Positions 32,313-41,565 of a DNA stretch of 44,572 bases are shown here, one piece after another (the first letter of the stretch is position 1; the number at the start of each line of letters is the position of its first letter). Below the pieces are notes generated by a model. That model was not told the origin of the DNA and did no database searches. It saw only the letters and a program-made list of their open reading frames with translations. Source of the DNA: Clostridia bacterium (GTDB taxonomy: Bacteria; Bacillota; Clostridia; Oscillospirales; CAG-272). The position numbers and the translations under genes were made by a program. The DNA lies in the NCBI GenBank assembly GCA_017453325.1, contig JAFTKK010000062.1:1-44572 (forward strand), in the 5' to 3' direction.

Positions 32313-33590
32313 TTATTGCTCTTCGAGGCGGATGGTGGCGCTTCTCGCGTGGGCGTCAAGCCCCTCCTTGCCCGCAAAGTAGGCTACGTCCTTTGCCACA
32401 CGGGCAAAGGCCTCCTTGGTGTAATAGGTGTACTGCGCTTTCTTGATGAAATCGTCAACCGACAAGGGATTTGAGAAGCGCGCCGTGCCGCTGGTGGGCA
32501 GGGTGTGGTTGGGGCCTGCAAAATAGTCACCCAGCGCCTCGGGGCAATATTTGCCCATAAAGATCGAGCCCGCGTGGCGGATGGCGTCAAGATAATCAAA
32601 GGGATTGTCCACGGCGAGCTCTAAGTGCTCGGGGGCAAGCTCGTTGGCCACGTCAATGGCCGTCTCCAGATTTTGCACCACGATGATCTTGCCGTTTTTG
32701 TCGATTGAGGCACGCGCGATCTCGGCGCGCGGCAGCAGGGGGAGCTGCTTTTCCAGCTCGGCGCTCACCTCTTCGGCGAGTGTGCGACTGTCGGTGATGA
32801 GAACGGCAGAGGCGAGCTTGTCGTGCTCGGCCTGCGAGAGCAGGTCCGCGGCAACGAAGGCGGGGTTGGCGGTACTGTCCGCCACCACCAGAATTTCACT
32901 CGGCCCCGCGATCATATCAATGGAAACGGTGCCGAAAACCTGCTTTTTGGCCTCTGCCACAAAGGCGTTGCCGGGGCCCACGATCTTATCCACGCGCGGT
33001 ACGCTTTCGGTGCCGTAAGCGAGGGCGGCAATGGCCTGTGCGCCGCCCACCTTAAAGATGCGGTCAATGCCTGCGATCTCGGCGGCAGCGAGGATCACGG
33101 GATTTACCTTGCCATCCTTGCCGGGAGGGGTGAGCATCACGACCTCGCGGCAGCCCGCGAGCTTGGCGGGAATGGCGTCCATGAGGACCGTGGAGGGATA
33201 GGCGGCGGTGCCGCCGGGCACGTAAAGACCTGCGCGGTCAATGGGAATGATCTTTTGTCCCACCACCACGCCGCGCTCCTCGTTGATGATGAAGCTGTTG
33301 CGTACCTGGCGCTCGTGATAGCGGCGGATATTGTCTGCCGCGCGGCGCAGCACGTCAAGGAAAGCGGGCTCAACGAGGGCAAGCGCCTCGGCGCGCTCCT
33401 CGGGGGTCACGGCAAGGCTTTTTAGTGTGGCCTTGTCGAATTTTTCGGTATAGGCAAAAAGTGCCTTGTCGCCGTCTTTTCTCACGGTGGTAATGATATC
33501 GGCCACGATGTCGGCCACGTTCACCTCGGGCACGACACGGGCAAAGATCTCGCTGTTCGGCACCTCGCCGTAGGTTAAAATACTGATCAT
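32313..33590 (-). CDS. hisD: Histidinol dehydrogenase
   Basis: Zinc-dependent, NAD-linked oxidation of histidinol to histidine, the last pathway step; 425 residues. The zinc-site QAEHDKLASA (about 248-257) and the catalytic Glu-His in ELAPEHLEL (about 319-327) are present, as are PGGTAAYPSTVLM, GPGNAFVAEAKKQVFG, DMIAGPSEI and GPNHTLPTSGTARF. The start overlaps the hisG stop by four bases. Length and motifs are complete. Confidence 0.98.
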   Translation of the reverse strand: MISILTYGEVPNSEIFARVVPEVNVADIVADIITTVRKDGDKALFAYTEKFDKATLKSLAVTPEERAEALALVEPAFLDVLRRAADNIRRYHERQVRNSFIINEERGVVVGQKIIPIDRAGLYVPGGTAAYPSTVLMDAIPAKLAGCREVVMLTPPGKDGKVNPVILAAAEIAGIDRIFKVGGAQAIAALAYGTESVPRVDKIVGPGNAFVAEAKKQVFGTVSIDMIAGPSEILVVADSTANPAFVAADLLSQAEHDKLASAVLITDSRTLAEEVSAELEKQLPLLPRAEIARASIDKNGKIIVVQNLETAIDVANELAPEHLELAVDNPFDYLDAIRHAGSIFMGKYCPEALGDYFAGPNHTLPTSGTARFSNPLSVDDFIKKAQYTYYTKEAFARVAKDVAYFAGKEGLDAHARSATIRLEEQ

Positions 33591-34225
33591 GCTTTTGTCT
33601 CCACTTGCGCGGCAATTCCGCGCACAATTTCTTCTATGGTTGCGTTCTTGAATTTAAAGCCCGCCTTGTTGGCGATCAGACGCGCGCTGATCGGCACCAC
33701 CGTGGCAAAGACCTCTAAGTTGTTTTCGCGTAAGGTCGTGCCGGTTTCCACAATATCCACGATCACGTCGGAAAGGCCGATGATGGGGGCAATCTCAATG
33801 CTGCCGTTCAGATGGATGATGTCGATGTCGCGCCCTTGCGCGTCGTAATAATTCTTGGCAATGCGCGAGAATTTGGTGGCCACGCGCAGGGTGCGGCGCG
33901 GGTCGTCGTGAAAATCACGGGGAGCAGCCACGGCCATGCGGCATTTGCCGAGCTGCAGGTCAAGCAGCTCGTAAACGTCGGGCAGGTATTCCAGCAAAAT
34001 ATCCTTGCCCGCCACGCCGATATCGGCCACGCCGCGCTCGACGTAGATCGGCACGTCCGAGGGCTTGGCCCAGAAAAAGCGCAGCCCCAGCTCCTCGTTT
34101 TCGAAGATCAGCTTGCGGTTGTCCTCATGAATGGCAGGGCAGGGGAAGCCCGCCTTTTCAAACATGGCGTATACCTTTTCGCCAAGGCGTCCCTTGGGCA
34201 GGGCAATGTTAAGCATTTGCTTCAC
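33587..34225 (-). CDS. hisG: ATP phosphoribosyltransferase catalytic subunit (short form)
   Basis: First step of histidine synthesis, joining ATP and PRPP. The short form of 212 residues lacks the C-terminal regulatory domain and needs HisZ, which is encoded just upstream. NIALPKGRLGEKV (about 6-18), GVADIGVAGKDILLEY and the PRPP-binding loop IVDIVETGTTLRENNLEV are present. GTG 34225 is favoured by AGGAGG nine bases before it; an ATG three codons on overlaps the hisZ stop. Confidence 0.97.
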   Translation of the reverse strand: MKQMLNIALPKGRLGEKVYAMFEKAGFPCPAIHEDNRKLIFENEELGLRFFWAKPSDVPIYVERGVADIGVAGKDILLEYLPDVYELLDLQLGKCRMAVAAPRDFHDDPRRTLRVATKFSRIAKNYYDAQGRDIDIIHLNGSIEIAPIIGLSDVIVDIVETGTTLRENNLEVFATVVPISARLIANKAGFKFKNATIEEIVRGIAAQVETKA

Positions 34226-35330
34226 GGAGCGTGCCCTCCTTTCCGTCGAATATCAATGCCGTGCGGTAGCGCAGCTTTTCGGGCAGCGTGCGGAGCGCAA
34301 GCGTGCTTTTGCCCGACGCGCGCAGCGCGGCAACGGCCTCGGCCAAGGTGGCGGGGGTGACCCCGTCGTCATAAAGCACCACGGTATCCACGTCAAAGCT
34401 CATGTCGGTCTCGTGCAGGCGCTCAAGCGCATCAAGATACACGGCAAAGCCGATGGCGTTCTCGCTCTTACCCATTTTGCGCATCAGGCCGTTATATTCA
34501 CCGCCCGAAAGCAGGCTTTCGGGTACGCCCGCCACAAAGCCCTTGAAAACAAGACCGTTGTAATAGCCGATGTCGCCGACCACCGAGAAATCCACGCGCA
34601 CGATCTCGCCTGCGGGCGAGGCGGCAAGGGCGGTAAGCAGATCGGAAAATTCCGTGAGGATCCCATCTGCTACCACACCGCGCAGCAGGGGCAGCAGCAC
34701 GGGCAGCACGTCGCCGGGGGCACCGTAGGAGGAGATCAGCTGCCCAAGGAGCGCGATCTTATCGGCATCCACGCCCGCAGCGGTGGCAATGCTTGTCATT
34801 TCGTGCAGGTTCTTCTCGCCGATGCAGCTGAGCAGCGCGCGGCGCGTATCGGGGGTTACCGAAAGCGTATCGAGCACCGCCGATACGATACCGAGGTGCG
34901 ACACGTCGAGCACGGCGTGCTCGGAAATGGCAGCGAGGCTCGCGGCAGCCAGCGTCAGCACCTCGAACAGGCAGTAAGCATCCACCTCGCCGATGCACTC
35001 AAGGCCGACCTGCATGATCTCGCGAAAGGCGTGCGTGCGCCCCGAAACGCGATAGACGTTTTCCTGGTAGTAGACCTTTTCCACGCCACCCGTGCGGCGG
35101 CCGTTTTTGATGATGGAGAGGGTCACATCGGGCTTTAAGGCCAGCAGCTTGCCGCTGGTATCGGTAAAGGTGATGACATTGTCGGAGATGAGGAAGTCCT
35201 TGTTTTGCACGTAAAGGTCGTATTCCTCAAATTTGTTCATTTTATATTGCGTGTAGCCGTAGCTGTGATACAGGGCGCGCAGCGCAAGGGCGGCGCGCTC
35301 GTCACCTTGCAGGATCATATCGGTATTCAT
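34209..35330 (-). CDS. hisZ: ATP phosphoribosyltransferase regulatory subunit
   Basis: HisRS-like protein without tRNA charging activity that activates short HisG and mediates histidine feedback; 373 residues. Class II synthetase-like motifs are ALKPDVTLSIIKN (about 63-75), YYQENVYRV...REIMQVGLECIG (about 86-113) and GYYNGLVFKGF...LLSGGEYNGLM (about 250-280). The anticodon-binding domain of true HisRS is missing. ATG 35330 follows AAGGACGCCAC and overlaps the yerC stop (ATGA). It lies directly ahead of hisG, supporting the heteromeric enzyme. Confidence 0.96.
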   Translation of the reverse strand: MNTDMILQGDERAALALRALYHSYGYTQYKMNKFEEYDLYVQNKDFLISDNVITFTDTSGKLLALKPDVTLSIIKNGRRTGGVEKVYYQENVYRVSGRTHAFREIMQVGLECIGEVDAYCLFEVLTLAAASLAAISEHAVLDVSHLGIVSAVLDTLSVTPDTRRALLSCIGEKNLHEMTSIATAAGVDADKIALLGQLISSYGAPGDVLPVLLPLLRGVVADGILTEFSDLLTALAASPAGEIVRVDFSVVGDIGYYNGLVFKGFVAGVPESLLSGGEYNGLMRKMGKSENAIGFAVYLDALERLHETDMSFDVDTVVLYDDGVTPATLAEAVAALRASGKSTLALRTLPEKLRYRTALIFDGKEGTLREANA

Positions 35331-35626
35331 GTGGCGTCCTTCTCCTCGCTGAGTTTTTTCAGCATGGTGCTGTAACCGCCGCTGCCGTAGTTGAGGCACT
35401 TATTGACGCGGCTGATGGTGGCCGTGCTGGCACCCGTGAGGGTGGAAATGACCTGATAATTTTTGCCCATCGAAAGATACATGGCCACGTCAAGGCGCTG
35501 GGCGATCTCGCGCACCTCCTTGACGGTGCAAACATCCTCGAAGAAATTGTAGCATTCCTCCATGCTTTCAAGCTTCAGAATGGCTGTAAACAGTCGGTCA
35601 AGGGATTCGTTTTTCATATCAAGCAT
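35327..35626 (-). CDS. yerC: YerC/YecD family TrpR-like repressor
   Basis: 99-residue DNA-binding protein of the TrpR fold. The helical core has LDRLFTAILKLESMEECYNFFEDVCTVKEV (about 9-38), then the helix-turn-helix AQRLDVAMYLSMGKNYQVISTLTGASTATISRVNKCLNYGSGGY (about 42-85). ATG 35626 fits the GGAG nine bases upstream better than a second ATG three codons on. It is the first gene of the his operon. TrpR-like YerC proteins have been proposed as histidine regulators in Firmicutes. A palindrome inside its own promoter (35669-35686) suggests autoregulation; the effector is inferred, not seen. Confidence 0.9.
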   Translation of the reverse strand: MLDMKNESLDRLFTAILKLESMEECYNFFEDVCTVKEVREIAQRLDVAMYLSMGKNYQVISTLTGASTATISRVNKCLNYGSGGYSTMLKKLSEEKDAT

Positions 35627-35660
35627 CAAAAAAGTCTCCTGTTCCTTGAAATACCTACAC

Positions 35661-35689
35661 ATTTTAACACTTTACCATGCTAAAGTCAA
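35661..35689 (-). promoter_or_regulatory. Promoter of the yerC-his operon
   Basis: On the minus strand TTGACT (35684-35689) and TAAAAT (35661-35666) are separated by 17 bases. The start codon of yerC is about 35 bases from the -10. Confidence 0.87.
35669..35686. promoter_or_regulatory. Candidate YerC operator inside the his promoter
   Basis: ACTTTACCATGCTAAAGT is an 18-base palindrome with one mismatched pair. It fills the spacer between -35 and -10 and touches the -35. A dimeric TrpR-like repressor is encoded by the first gene downstream. Binding there would block polymerase. Confidence 0.6.
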
Positions 35690-35699
35690 TACCTTTTTG

Positions 35700-36033
35700 C
35701 AATCTTTTTGCGTTTTTTTCAAAAAGCACGCAGTAGCCTCGCTTCGGGGTGTCAGATGCGGCTCGGCTGACCCGCCGTGCGCGGGCGGAGCGGCAATGCA
35801 TAAAAAGCATACGGCAGCACCGCGCCCGCGCGCGTGCGAATTTAATTAATGTACGCGCCGTGCACGCGCGCGCGTGTGAAAAAATTGGCGTTTTTGCATA
35901 AAAAACGCATGATTATACGCGTTTTTGGGTGTTTTTTTGCCGCGAAAAGGCATATTTTATGTTTAAATTGCACAGTTTTCCTGCCCGATTTCATTTTTTG
36001 TTGGACTTTGTGCCAAAAAACGTTTTTTGGGTA
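35700..36033. other. Intergenic region between his and ilv operons with palindromes and Z-DNA-like tracts
   Basis: No credible gene is seen in this stretch. It contains strict purine-pyrimidine alternation TGCACGCGCGCGCGTGTG (35861-35878), a near-alternating CG tract at 35821-35838, hairpin GCGTTTTT-GCATA-AAAAACGC (35888-35908) and a perfect 18-base palindrome CCAAAAAACGTTTTTTGG (36013-36030). That palindrome ends three bases before the ilv -35 box. Confidence 0.6.
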
Positions 36034-36062
36034 TTGACACCATACAGTCTCCGTGCTATAAT
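36034..36062 (+). promoter_or_regulatory. Strong sigma-A promoter of the ilv-leu operon
   Basis: Perfect TTGACA (36034-36039) and TATAAT (36057-36062) with a 17-base spacer. The expected start near 36069 gives a leader of about 300 bases before ilvB. Confidence 0.95.
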
Positions 36063-36095
36063 AGCAACATATTATTATTCAACGCGAGGTGCAAC

Positions 36096-36230
36096 ATGGC
36101 TTATATCGCTTCTTCTATCAGCGTAGCCATTATAAGCGCTATTCTAGGTCTAATCGTGCTCGTCAAGGAGTCTGACCTGAATAGTGCTGAAAGTTGCGCC
36201 AAGATTTGCAAAACCGCAAGCATCTGCTGA
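36096..36230 (+). CDS. Branched-chain amino acid leader peptide (ilvL-like)
   Basis: 44-residue peptide with GAGGTG six bases before ATG. Its first half, IASSISVAIISAILGLIVLV (residues 4-23), holds twelve Ile/Val/Leu codons in 20 positions. Several are codons that look rare in neighbouring genes (CTA twice, ATA, GTA). This resembles the enterobacterial ilvL peptide. The RNA it is read from can form a pause hairpin across the control codons, an antiterminator and a terminator (described separately). It lies wholly between a strong promoter and ilvB. The peptide could instead be a small membrane protein, but the RNA architecture argues for a regulatory leader. An upstream in-frame start at 36027 lies before the promoter and is rejected. 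Confidence 0.85.
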   Translation: MAYIASSISVAIISAILGLIVLVKESDLNSAESCAKICKTASIC

Positions 36231-36328
36231 CCTGAGGCTTCTCTCATTTTCAAGGATGTAGTGAAACCCGACCGGCGATTGCGCGTTGTAAAGATTTGAA
36301 ATGCAAACCTTACGGTCTGAACTTTCAG
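36135..36328 (+). promoter_or_regulatory. Transcription attenuator: pause hairpin and antiterminator of the ilv leader
   Basis: Pause stem: 36135-36144 (AGCGCTATTC) with 36179-36188 (GAATAGTGCT), ten pairs with one G-U, continued by AGGTC (36146-36150) with GACCT (36174-36178). Its 5' strand consists of the control codons. Antiterminator: CTGAAAGTT (36187-36195) with AACTTTCAG (36320-36328), nine perfect pairs, plus 36201-36210 with 36302-36311 (nine of ten), nested correctly. A ribosome stalled on Ile/Val/Leu codons would open the pause stem and free the antiterminator strand, which then disables the terminator at 36305-36347. Confidence 0.82.
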
Positions 36329-36347
36329 AACGTAAGGTTTTTATTTT
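36305..36347 (+). terminator. Attenuator terminator before ilvB
   Basis: AAACCTTACG (36305-36314) pairs with CGTAAGGTTT (36331-36340), then a G-A mismatch and TCTGA/TCAGA around an ACTT loop, followed by TTATTTT. It ends just before the ilvB ribosome site and overlaps both halves of the antiterminator. Confidence 0.92.
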
Positions 36348-36368
36348 CCCAAAGGAGGGCAAGAAGAT

Positions 36369-38078
36369 ATGAAATTAACGGGCGCACAAATTCTGATGGA
36401 ATGTTTGCTCGAACAGGAAGTGGATACCGTATTCGGTTATCCGGGCGGTACGATCTTAAATGTGTATGATGCACTTTACCGCTACAACGACAAGATCAAG
36501 CACGTGCTGACCGCACACGAGCAGGGAGCTGCACACGCAGCCGACGGCTATGCACGCAGCACGGGCAAGGTGGGCGTTTGCTTTGCCACCTCCGGCCCCG
36601 GTGCCACCAACCTGACAACAGGTATTGCCACCGCACACATGGATAGCTCCCCCGTGGTGTTTATCTCCTGCAACGTGGCGCGCAACCTCATTGGTAAGGA
36701 TTCCTTCCAGGAGGTGGATATCACGGGTATTACCATGCCCATTACCAAGTGCAACTATATCGTGGACAGCGTGGAGAAGCTGGCCGACACCGTGCGTGCC
36801 GCCTTTGCCATTGCCAAGAGCGGTCGTCCCGGCCCTGTGTTTATCGATATTTTAAAGAATGCCACGGGCGAAAAGGCAGAGTTCAAGCCCTTGCCGCAGG
36901 CTGAGCACTACACCGAGGGCAAGCTTGGCGCCATGATGCGCCGATCCTCGCAGGACTTCAAGGCACCCGAGGTGGATGAGAAGGATCTCAAGACGCTGGT
37001 GGATATGATCAACGCCTCCAAAAAGCCGCTTCTCATTTGCGGCGGCGGCGTGGTGCGCGGCAGAGCGCATCAGGAGTTTTTGGAGTTTGCCGAGAAGGTG
37101 GATGCTCCCGTTGCCATTACCCTGATGGGTGCGGGCGGCATTTGCGGCAGAAATCCGCTGGCCACGGGTATGATCGGCATGCACGGCACGCAGGCCTCCA
37201 ACATGGCGTGTGACGCGTGCGACCTGCTGATCTCGGTGGGCTGCCGCTTCTCCGACCGCGTGGCGCTTGCCCCCAAGACCTTTGCAAAGCAGGCCAAGAT
37301 CGTGCACATCGACATTGACCGTGCCGAGATCAACAAGAACGTACATACCGACCATCACATCGTGGGCGACGCCAAGCGCGTGCTGGCAAAGCTCAACGAA
37401 ATGGTGCAGCCTGCCGATCACAGCGATTGGAAGAAATACGTGTTCTCGTTTAAGACCGAGACCGAGTATGACGATATTGACGACGCGCTCACGCCCAAGC
37501 AGATCCTTTCCTCCATTGCGAAGATGCTGCCGGAGGATACCGTGGTCGCCACCGACGTCGGTCAGCACCAGATGTGGTCGATCCAGCACTTCCGCTTTGA
37601 TTATCCCGGTCAGCTCCTGACCTCGGGCGGCTTCGGTACCATGGGCTTCGGCCTCGGTGCCGCCATCGGCGCCAAGGTCGGCAACCCCGACAAGACCGTG
37701 ATCCACATCACGGGTGACGGCAGCTTCCGCATGAACTGCAACGAGCTTGCCACCGTGCAGGATTACGGCGTGCCGATCATCACCTTTGTCTTTAACAACA
37801 AGACCCTCGGCATGGTGCGCCAATGGCAGACCCTTATTTACGACAAGCGCTATTCCGAAACGACGCTCTCCGAGCGCGGCCCCGATTTTGTGGCTCTGGC
37901 GAAGGCGTACGGCCTTGGCGGCGCACACGTATCGAACGTGGCAGAGCTGGAGGCCGCCATTGAGGAGGCCATGAAGTGCGGCCACGGCTACATCATCGAC
38001 TGTGCCATTGATATGGACGAGAAGGTACGTCCCATGGTTGGCGGCGGCTCCCACATCACCGATTTCTTGCTGAGCTGA
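36369..38078 (+). CDS. ilvB: Acetolactate synthase large (catalytic) subunit
   Basis: TPP-dependent enzyme making acetolactate or acetohydroxybutyrate, the first common step for Val/Leu/Ile; 569 residues. Catalytic Glu51 lies in TAHEQGAAHAADGYAR. The central FAD/ADP-fold domain is at about 190-340. The C-terminal TPP motif is GDGSFRMNCNELATVQDYG with the following Asn of FVFNN as metal ligand; GFGTMGFGLGAAIGAK precedes it. AAAGGAGGG lies ten bases before ATG. It heads the ilv-leu operon behind the leader-peptide attenuator. ilvN follows after 14 bases. Confidence 0.98.
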   Translation: MKLTGAQILMECLLEQEVDTVFGYPGGTILNVYDALYRYNDKIKHVLTAHEQGAAHAADGYARSTGKVGVCFATSGPGATNLTTGIATAHMDSSPVVFISCNVARNLIGKDSFQEVDITGITMPITKCNYIVDSVEKLADTVRAAFAIAKSGRPGPVFIDILKNATGEKAEFKPLPQAEHYTEGKLGAMMRRSSQDFKAPEVDEKDLKTLVDMINASKKPLLICGGGVVRGRAHQEFLEFAEKVDAPVAITLMGAGGICGRNPLATGMIGMHGTQASNMACDACDLLISVGCRFSDRVALAPKTFAKQAKIVHIDIDRAEINKNVHTDHHIVGDAKRVLAKLNEMVQPADHSDWKKYVFSFKTETEYDDIDDALTPKQILSSIAKMLPEDTVVATDVGQHQMWSIQHFRFDYPGQLLTSGGFGTMGFGLGAAIGAKVGNPDKTVIHITGDGSFRMNCNELATVQDYGVPIITFVFNNKTLGMVRQWQTLIYDKRYSETTLSERGPDFVALAKAYGLGGAHVSNVAELEAAIEEAMKCGHGYIIDCAIDMDEKVRPMVGGGSHITDFLLS

Positions 38079-38092
38079 AAGGAGGAAAAGAT

Positions 38093-39647
<1,555 letters not shown>

Positions 39648-39649
39648 GA

Positions 39650-39782
39650 CGGGCATATTTTGCGCCTAAGTCTCCCCCTCGCGGCTCCGCGTAGTTACTA
39701 CGCGCGACGCCGCGAGGTGAAGCCTTATGCATCAAAATCTGCGCCGTCTCGGGCATATTTGCGCCTAAGTCTCCCCCCTCGC
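39650..39782 (+). repeat. Direct repeats and large hairpin between ilvC and ilvD
   Basis: Two 33-base near-identical copies (39650-39682 and 39750-39782) start CGGGCATATTT and end CCCCCTCGC; they differ only in T-run and C-run length. Between them lies a strong hairpin: CCTCGCGGC (39677-39685) with GCCGCGAGG (39709-39717), and an inner CGCGTAG-TTA-CTACGCG. The region from 39783 to the ilvD ribosome site shows nothing else. Confidence 0.8.
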
Positions 39783-39881
39783 CAGGCTTTTTCTCGCAAT
39801 ACCATTTGTATGCAGGTGGTCTTCCGAGAGAAAGTCTGCTCTGCTTATCTCTTATCAAATCACCCTCACGGAGGTTTACAT

Positions 39882-41546
39882 ATGAATTCCGATCAGATCA
39901 AACTGGGTGTGGAACGCACCCCCAATCGCAGCCTGTTGTATGCGCTCGGTTATACCGACGAGGAGCTGGCCCGTCCGCTTGTCGGCGTGGTGAGCTCGCA
40001 CAACGAGATCGTGCCCGGCCATATGCATCTTGACAAGATCACCGAGGCCGTAAAGGCAGGCATCCGTGCCGCAGGCGGCACGCCCGTGATGTTTCCCGCC
40101 ATTGCCGTTTGTGACGGCATTGCCATGGGTCACGTGGGCATGAAATATTCGCTCGTTACGCGCGACCTGATTGCCGATTCCACCGAGGCTATGGTGACGG
40201 CGCATCAGTTTGACGGCTTGGTGATGATCCCCAACTGTGACAAAAACGTGCCCGGCCTTTTGATGGCGGCGGCACGTCTCAATATCCCCACCATCTTTTG
40301 CTCGGGCGGCCCCATGCTGGCAGGCCGCTTGCAGGATGGCCGACGCACCTGCCTTAGCCACATGTTTGAGGCGGTTGGCGCTTATAAGGCGGGCACGCTT
40401 GACGAAGCGGGCGTGGCCGACTATACCGAAAACGCTTGCCCCAGCTGCGGCTCCTGCTCGGGCATGTACACCGCCAACTCGATGAACTGCCTCACCGAGG
40501 CCATCGGCATGGCGCTTGCCGGCAACGGCACCGTACCCGCACCCCTTTCGGCACGCATTCGCCTTGCCAAGCACGCAGGCATGAAGATCATGGAGCTGAT
40601 CGAAAAGAACATCCGTCCCCGCGATATCATGACCGAGGCGGCCTTTCACAATGCCGAGACCGTGGATATGGCGCTCGGCTGCTCCACCAACACCATGCTG
40701 CATCTGCCCGCCATTGCGCACGAGGCAGGCGTGGAGATCAGCCTGGATATGTCCAACGCCATCAGCCAAAAAACGCCCAACCTTTGTCATCTTGCCCCTG
40801 CGGGTGACACCTTTATGGAGGATCTTGACCGTGCGGGCGGCGTATGGGCCGTGATGAAGGAGCTGACGAAGAAAAACTTGCTTGACACCTCGGTGATGAC
40901 GGTGACGGGCAAGACCTTGGCGGAAAATCTTGCGGGTGTTGTGAACCGCGACCCCGAGATCATTCGCCCGATTGAAAATCCCTACTCCGAGAACGGCGGC
41001 ATTGCCGTCCTCAAGGGCAACCTTGCCCCCGACGGCTGCGTGGTGAAGCAATCCGCCGTGGCACCCGAAATGATGGTGCACGAGGGCCCCGCGAGAGTCT
41101 TTGACTCCGAGGAGGAGGCCATTACCGCCATTTACGCGGGCAAGATCGTGGCAGGTGACGTGGTGGTCATTCGTTACGAGGGCCCCAAGGGCGGCCCCGG
41201 CATGCGTGAGATGCTCAATCCCACCTCTGCCATTTGCGGCATGGGTCTTGGTGAGAGCGTGGCGCTCATTACCGACGGACGCTTTTCGGGTGCCACCCGC
41301 GGCGCGGCCATCGGTCACGTGAGCCCCGAGGCGGCTGCAGGCGGCAACATTGCGCTGGTCAAAGAGGGCGATGTGATTGCCATCAACATCAAAGAATGCA
41401 GTGTCACGCTGCGCGTTTCCGACGAGGAGCTGGCCGCACGCCGCGCGGCGTGGGTAGCCCCCGAGCCCAAGGTGAAAACGGGATATCTTGCGCGCTACGC
41501 AAAGCTTGTTTCCTCTGCCGACAAGGGCGCTATTTTAACTGTTTGA
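39882..41546 (+). CDS. ilvD: Dihydroxy-acid dehydratase
   Basis: Iron-sulfur dehydratase giving the 2-keto acids of Val and Ile; 554 residues, normal length. Cluster and metal motifs are [19 protein letters not shown] (about 114-132) and [21 protein letters not shown] (about 187-207). [20 protein letters not shown] near the C-terminus is conserved. The start at 39882 ([19 protein letters not shown]) follows CGGAGG; the longer in-frame reading upstream runs through the intergenic repeat and is rejected. Confidence 0.98.
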   Translation: MNSDQIKLGVERTPNRSLLYALGYTDEELARPLVGVVSSHNEIVPGHMHLDKITEAVKAGIRAAGGTPVMFPAIAVCDGIAMGHVGMKYSLVTRDLIADSTEAMVTAHQFDGLVMIPNCDKNVPGLLMAAARLNIPTIFCSGGPMLAGRLQDGRRTCLSHMFEAVGAYKAGTLDEAGVADYTENACPSCGSCSGMYTANSMNCLTEAIGMALAGNGTVPAPLSARIRLAKHAGMKIMELIEKNIRPRDIMTEAAFHNAETVDMALGCSTNTMLHLPAIAHEAGVEISLDMSNAISQKTPNLCHLAPAGDTFMEDLDRAGGVWAVMKELTKKNLLDTSVMTVTGKTLAENLAGVVNRDPEIIRPIENPYSENGGIAVLKGNLAPDGCVVKQSAVAPEMMVHEGPARVFDSEEEAITAIYAGKIVAGDVVVIRYEGPKGGPGMREMLNPTSAICGMGLGESVALITDGRFSGATRGAAIGHVSPEAAAGGNIALVKEGDVIAINIKECSVTLRVSDEELAARRAAWVAPEPKVKTGYLARYAKLVSSADKGAILTV

Positions 41547-41565
41547 TCAACGAGAGGAGTTCCAC

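Noticed and set aside
36027-36095. Longer 67-residue version of the leader ORF
   Set aside because: The extra start lies on and before the promoter, and the ribosome site and start at 36096 fit well.
36066-36368. T-box riboswitch upstream of ilvB
   Set aside because: No T-box sequence (AGGGTGG...ACCGCG type) or specifier stem is visible; the region is explained by a leader peptide and attenuator.
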